10,752 bases of DNA from Phascolomyces articulosus (Eukaryota; Mucoromycota; Mucoromycetes; Mucorales; Lichtheimiaceae), in contig JAIXMP010000109.1 in the NCBI GenBank assembly GCA_025677815.1, positions 1 to 10,752 on the forward strand. The letters run 5' to 3'. Under the pieces are notes generated by a model. That model was given only the letters and a program-made list of their open reading frames with translations. It was not told the origin of the DNA and searched no databases. Position 1 is the first letter of the stretch. Each line of letters opens with the position of its first letter. Shown here one piece after another: positions 6,840 through 10,752 of the stretch. Both the position numbers and the translations under genes were made by a program.

Positions 6840-8030
6840 ATGAGCGATCAATTTACTTCTGAACAGCAATAACAATTTATGGTGCAAGAATTTGTTTACA
6901 GACAATTACCAGAAAATGCCAAAGAAGTATATTACACTCAAGTCTCCCAAATAAGCATTCCAGAAAATTTACATACCCAATTCATGGCACAACAGATGGA
7001 AATCCTTCAAGAACGCGCCAATGGCATAACACAAGGATTCTTGTCAGTCACAAATCAAAATGAACAACAGCCAAGTCAAGAAGCACAAATGTTATCCACT
7101 ATGCAAGCTATGTTGCAACAAATATAATTACAACAAAACGAAATTAAATATCTCTATGAAACTGCCTGTCCAAATAAAATCAAACCAGTTCAACTCGATC
7201 TTTTTCATAGTGTCCATTCATCATTGGTCGTAGAAGCTTGGTTACACACTGTTGACAAATATGGTGATTGTGCAGGCCTCTCTGATCAAGAACATGTAAC
7301 CTATGCTTCGACCTTATTACATGATGGTGCTGCAACATGGTGGCGCCATTTGGAAATGGCTATTCATCTAGACAACAATACCAACAAGATTCCAAAAACC
7401 TAGTCCAACTTTCAAGATGCATTTCGAGCTGAATTTAAGCCATGCAATTCTGCTCAAATTGCTTGCAACTGACTCTGTGCTCTATCACAAGGAAATGGTA
7501 TCATCTGAGAATATGTCACTGAATTCCGTAACATCATGCTTGATTTACCTGACATATTCAAGGAAGATGCCATGCATGAATTTATATATAGATTGTCATA
7601 TGAAGCTCATGTCCAAGTATTGCTTAACCATCCAACAACTCTAATTACTGCATACAATTTAGCTGAAACTTTTGAAGCTGTCCACAAATATGCTGCTGGT
7701 GTTCATGCCCTAATCTGCTCTAGTTTGCCTCTGAATAACATATCTTATGGTCAAGCTGCTGGTCCTACTCCCATGGAATTAGACGCCATTGACTTCTGGC
7801 AACAAAGTTGCCCTCGCCATTGTTACAATTGCGGTGGCTCTAGTCATTTCGCTCATGAATGTCCATCCCCACAACATCCTTCAAATAACCACAATAATGG
7901 TAGTTGCCAAGGTTATAGTAATAATGGTCGTCAAGGTTATAACAATGGTGGTTATCGTCAAGGTAATCAATCCAATAGACAAACTCCTCATTATAATTAA
8001 GATTTAAAAGGCAAAGTGCATCAGGATTAA
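6840..8030 (+). pseudogene. gag: gag of element 2, six premature stops
   Basis: A single frame from ATG 6840 carries a recognisable Ty3/gypsy Gag. The N-terminus is Gln-rich, followed by a capsid-like region (around 7190-7350, with DGAATWWRHL), NFQDAF at about 7407 and EYVTEFRNI at about 7509. Next are NLAETFEAV and PMELDAI, a canonical zinc knuckle CYNCGGSSHFAHEC (C-x2-C-x4-H-x4-C, 7821-7862), and a Gly/Asn/Gln-rich GY-repeat tail. Stops interrupt it at 6870, 7125, 7401, 7470, 7506 and 7998. Each could come from CAA, CGA or TGG by one transition. If the stop at 7998 is secondary, the natural gag end is the TAA at 8028-8030, 18 nt beyond a slippery heptamer. Nothing suggests it is still translated as a whole. 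Confidence 0.88.
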
Positions 8031-9823
8031 AGGGAGTTCCTTTGCGCACAATACCATCCCTTAATGTGGTACAAGAACAATACATTAGTCAAGCTCCAAT
8101 AATTAAAACTATTGATCAAGAAGAACATGTTCCAGTTTCTAGTGGTAGTGTAGTTGATGATCAAATGCCATTGATCGATCTTTCTAGTAATACCTTATTT
8201 GACAAGGAGGAGGAGGACGATGGTGAGCATCAAGATAATTTTTGTCATTTTGAATCCTTAAACTCAATAAACAATACTGATTTACCTCTGTACACAATGG
8301 TCTGTAATGGGAAAAATGTGAATATGCTTTTGGATAGTGGTGCTTCTTGTACTTATGTGTCTCCTTTTGTGGCTGCTGGTTGTCCTGTTCATACTGTAAC
8401 GAATCGGGAGGTCGAGATAGCTGGTAGTCACAAATTCACTATTGATCGTGCTATTACACTCTCTTTGGATGATGCTGGCTTAGATCACAAGGTTTTTGCA
8501 TATGTATTGGATACCAAGTTTGATTTAATTTTGGGTCGTGATTAGATCAAACGAATGAAACTGGTACCTAATTAGGAATAAGATATTTGGGTTATTACTT
8601 ACAACAATGCACAATATACACTACGTCCAAAATTCAACTGCCTCACATGCGATCTCACATATCTTATTTCCTACTGACAAGTCATCAAGCTTACCAAGAA
8701 AAAACAAGTTGAAGAATTGTTCCTGTGCTATCCAAATTATAATAATTAAGGGAAGGAGCAATCCCAGCAAGACAAACTCTAACAGTTCAAGAAGGAATAC
8801 CCAGAGGTTTTTATGGACAAGTTACCCAGTCTATCCCTAGAAAGCAATATTCATCATGTTATTGATACTGAAGATGCAGAGCCCATCAACTGTCTACCAT
8901 ACAAGATGAGTCCACTTAAATTAGATGAATTATGCAAACAACTTGATGAATTACTTGCACTTGGTTTAATTCGACCAAGCATGTCTCCATGGGGCGCCCC
9001 TGTCTTATTTGTATATTAGAAAAATGGTGAAATGTGACTTTGTATAGATTACTGTGCCTTAAACCAGGTAACGAAACGTCATTCTCATCTATTGCCTCAT
9101 ATTGATGAATGTCTCGAACGTCTGTTACAAGCAATATATTTCTCATCCATCGATCTCAAAAGTGGCTATCATCAACTACATATCAAGAATGAGGATGTAC
9201 CCAAGACTGCTTTTAATACATGCTATGGTTCATTTGAATGGCTCGTCCTCCCATTTGGTCTTCATAATGCTCCTCTAGTTTTTTAGTCTATGATCAATAA
9301 GGCACTTAGTGACTATATTGATAAGTACACATTGGTATATCTTGATGACATCTTAATTTACAGTAAATCAAAAAAAGACCATGAGGTACATGTGCGACAA
9401 GTATTGGATAGACTAAAGAAGGCGAAGTTGGTAGGAAACATGAAGAAGACTGAACTATTCAAGACCAAGCTGGACTTTGTTGGGTTCAATATTTCTACTG
9501 CTAGTATTTTGCCTTCTAGGTCAAAAATTAAGGCGATCCAAGATTGGCCAGTTCCATCTAATATCCAAATGGTGCGTCAATTTATTGGTCTCTGTTTACA
9601 TTATCATCATTTTATTTATGGGTTCAGTTTAATTATGTCCTGTTTGACTGACCTGACAAAAGGTACTGGTGCAAAGAAAAGAAGCATTGTTTGGACTGAA
9701 GAATGTCAGGCTGCATTCGAAAAAATCAAGACTTGTATGACTGCTGCTCCTGTGCTACTACCACCTGACCCAGAAAAACCATATGTTATTGAGGTAGATA
9801 TAGGTTTTTTCATAAGAAGTTGA
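7997..9823 (+). pseudogene. pol: pol of element 2 (PR-RT-start of RNase H), nine premature stops, truncated
   Basis: The frame is -1 relative to gag and stays the same to the end. Protease: LLDSGASCTYVSP with the DSG active site near 8332, ending in LILGRD at 8528-8542. RT: YKMSPLKLDELCKQLDELL (8903-8959), SPWGAPVLFV, CIDYCALNQV, IDLKSGYHQL with catalytic Asp at 9152-9154, PFGLHNAPLVF, and VYLDDILIYS with the catalytic YLDD at 9338-9349. The RT connection region follows (FVGFNIS, IQDWPVPSN, VRQFIGLCLHYHHFI). RNase H begins at about 9780 (PYVIEVD) and then departs from the family within a few residues before TGA at 9821. Premature stops are at 8543, 8573, 8579, 8675, 8747, 8780, 9017, 9035 and 9284; several sit where relatives carry Trp, Gln or Arg. 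No integrase remains. Confidence 0.9.
8003..8009 (+). promoter_or_regulatory. -1 ribosomal frameshift heptamer TTTAAAA at the gag-pol junction
   Basis: In the gag frame the bases are grouped T-TTA-AAA, the canonical X-XXY-YYZ pattern, and slipping back one base enters exactly the pol frame. The next gag-frame stop is 8028. GCAAAG (8011-8016) can pair with CTTTGC (8040-8045) as a possible downstream stem, though the spacer would be shorter than usual. The gag-frame TAA at 7998, just upstream, would block it today and is probably a later mutation. Confidence 0.6.
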
Positions 9824-10240
9824 CCATAGTGTTTTAATTTTCATGCCAAACATTTTTAATCTCCACACTGAATGTTTTTTATTTTTGCGCCGACTTTTTT
9901 TATGTTCATGCTCAACGTTTTTAATTTTCACACCAACTTTTTTTTATTTTCACACCTAATAATTTTTATATTAGTGCCTAATGTTTTTCATATCCATACT
10001 ATGGTTTTTAATATTCAAGCTAAACATTTTGAATAATTGTACTGAATATCGCATAATCTATAGAGCACTTCTAGATAATCTGCATATAATGAAATAAAAT
10101 TCATGATAAGAATATAATAATTTTCATGGTAAAAGTAGTGTTATTCATAATAAAAACTTATAATCCATGAAAGGTAATATATTTTTCATGCTAAATAAGA
10201 ATAATCCATTGATAAAAAACAATTAATCATGGCTGAAAGT
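9824..10240. repeat. Degenerate AT-rich array, period about 22 bp
   Basis: A core like TTTTCA(T/C)(G/A)CC(A/T)A recurs at 9842, 9864, 9886, 9907, 9929, 9951, 9973, 9995, 10016 and 10038, intervals of 22, 22, 21, 22, 22, 22, 22, 21 and 22 bp. After an irregular stretch, a CAT-centred variant continues at 10083, 10102, 10125, 10146, 10166, 10187, 10207 and 10228 with intervals of 19-23. Sequence is diverged between units but spacing is kept. It begins right after the truncated pol of element 2. No coding frame is seen. Confidence 0.75.
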
Positions 10241-10466
10241 TTTTTATTTTTTATACTACTATACATACAAATTCATCTTTATTTATATATATTTATAGTT
10301 TATAATGCATTTATTATTGATGGGTTCGTAAAACAAAGCATTATGTAGCATGAGTTAGTATATATGGAAGTCAAAGTATTGGCATAAAGATTATATAAAT
10401 TCATGACCACTATGTGTTCCGCTCTTCCTTATCTTTTTCGTTTTTATGTTTTTTTTTATTTGATAA
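10241..10466. other. AT-rich intergenic segment
   Basis: No gene, RNA or long repeat is visible. It has T- and A-rich runs, a TATA-like TATATAAA at 10392-10399 and a pyrimidine-rich stretch at about 10416-10460 ahead of an ATG at 10468. The TATA motif plus CT-rich leader resembles a fungal Pol II promoter, but the ATG frame (MVRSQKRK) stops after eight codons, so the promoter reading is weak. Confidence 0.4.
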
Positions 10467-10679
10467 AATGGTCCGATCTCAAAAAAGAAAATAATAGAAA
10501 CACAACACGGCAATACAATACTCAGCAATCGCAAAAGCTATAATGGTGTTAGCAATGGCGTTAGTATTCAGCAGTTAATTCAGGTTGGTTTTTATTTTTA
10601 TTTTTATTTTTTATTTTTTTAGATGACCATAGTAAAAGATAAAGAGAACGACCAGAATATAATGAAAGGGAGAAGCTGA

Positions 10680-10752
10680 CAATCTGACAAAGAAACTTAC
10701 ACAATTTCAGTTGTAAAGTGGAGGCTAGGATTAAATGGAAAAGAGTACTTGG
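10680..10752 (+). other. Possible coding start with chromodomain-like peptide, cut by window edge
   Basis: The frame beginning after TGA 10677-10679 reads ETYTISVVKWRLGLNGKEYL to the window end. This resembles the first half of a chromodomain, where a Y-x-V-x-x-I strand leads to an EYLVKW strand. The same frame is open at 10467-10619 and 10623-10676, separated by TAG 10620 and TGA 10677. A GT...TTTTTTTAG stretch (10584-10622) or a GTAAAAG...TTTCAG stretch (10630-10710) could be short introns. It may be a host HP1-like gene, a retroelement fragment or chance. Only about 20 residues are available. Confidence 0.3.

Larger units (their letters stand above)
6335..9823 (+). mobile_element. Decayed, 3'-truncated Ty3/gypsy element (element 2)
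   Basis: The order on the plus strand is putative 5' LTR, tRNA-iMet-like primer site, gag with a CCHC knuckle, protease, RT, and the start of RNase H. Sequence similarity to pol ends at about 9800, within the first strand of RNase H (PYVIEVD). The rest of RNase H, the integrase, any chromodomain and the 3' LTR are absent, replaced by an AT-rich repeat array. All of gag is in one frame and all of pol in another, with fifteen premature stops but no indel-type break. It is unlike element 1 in protein sequence and primer site, so it belongs to a different family. Confidence 0.88.

Noticed and set aside
7840..8085. Minus-strand open frame rich in Tyr, His and Asp
   Set aside because: It is the reverse shadow of the Gly/Asn/Gln-rich tail of the element 2 gag.
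6840..9823. Reassigned stop codons (alternative genetic code)
   Set aside because: All three stop codons appear in sites expected for different residues (Gln, Trp, Arg), while element 1 pol runs 1358 codons without any and ends on TAA. Mutation explains this better.
10468..10494. Host gene starting MVRSQKRK
   Set aside because: The frame hits TAA and TAG right after eight codons; no good splice donor precedes them.

Overview
The window is eukaryotic and almost entirely repeat-derived. Two Ty3/gypsy (Metaviridae) LTR retrotransposons lie head to head around a nuclear-type tRNA-Asp(GUC) gene that lacks an encoded CCA. The chromodomain integrase, the tRNA-iMet-like primer site of the second element and the AT-rich, compact flanks fit a fungus, possibly an early-diverging one. 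The lineage is inferred from style, not proven by a host gene.

Layout. 1-5955 (minus strand) is a nearly full-length chromovirus (element 1). It has a partial 3' LTR at 1-151, a polypurine tract, a 23-bp tandem repeat array in the 3' UTR, an intact 1358-codon frame (C-terminal Gag, protease, RT, RNase H, integrase, chromodomain) and a gag broken by one in-frame TGA and one frame change. Its 5' LTR ends at 5955. 5956-6173 is a GC-richer, palindrome-dense spacer, followed by tRNA-Asp at 6174-6245. 6335-9823 (plus strand) is a second, older element (element 2): a putative LTR with an 89-bp duplication, a tRNA-iMet-like primer site, gag, and pol cut off inside RNase H. It carries fifteen premature stops but no frameshift within either frame, apart from the gag-to-pol switch, which falls on a canonical -1 slippery heptamer. 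9824-10240 is a degenerate satellite-like array with a period near 22 bp. 10241-10466 is AT-rich with a TATA-like motif, and the right edge may open into a coding region with the start of a chromodomain-like peptide.

Most notable observations: (i) a 15/16-nt internal copy of element 1's polypurine tract inside pol, a candidate central PPT; (ii) a stop-rich, frameshift-free second element and LTR differences that are all CpA/TpA-type transitions, suggesting RIP-like or deamination mutagenesis; (iii) a preserved U-UUA-AAA frameshift site; (iv) two retroelements flanking one tRNA gene; (v) two unrelated short-period arrays of 22-23 bp.

Both elements encode the usual copy-and-paste machinery: Gag particle, protease, reverse transcriptase/RNase H and, in element 1 only, integrase. 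Element 1 pol looks functional while its gag does not. Element 2 is dead. No bacterial-type operon, CRISPR array or complete host protein gene was found.
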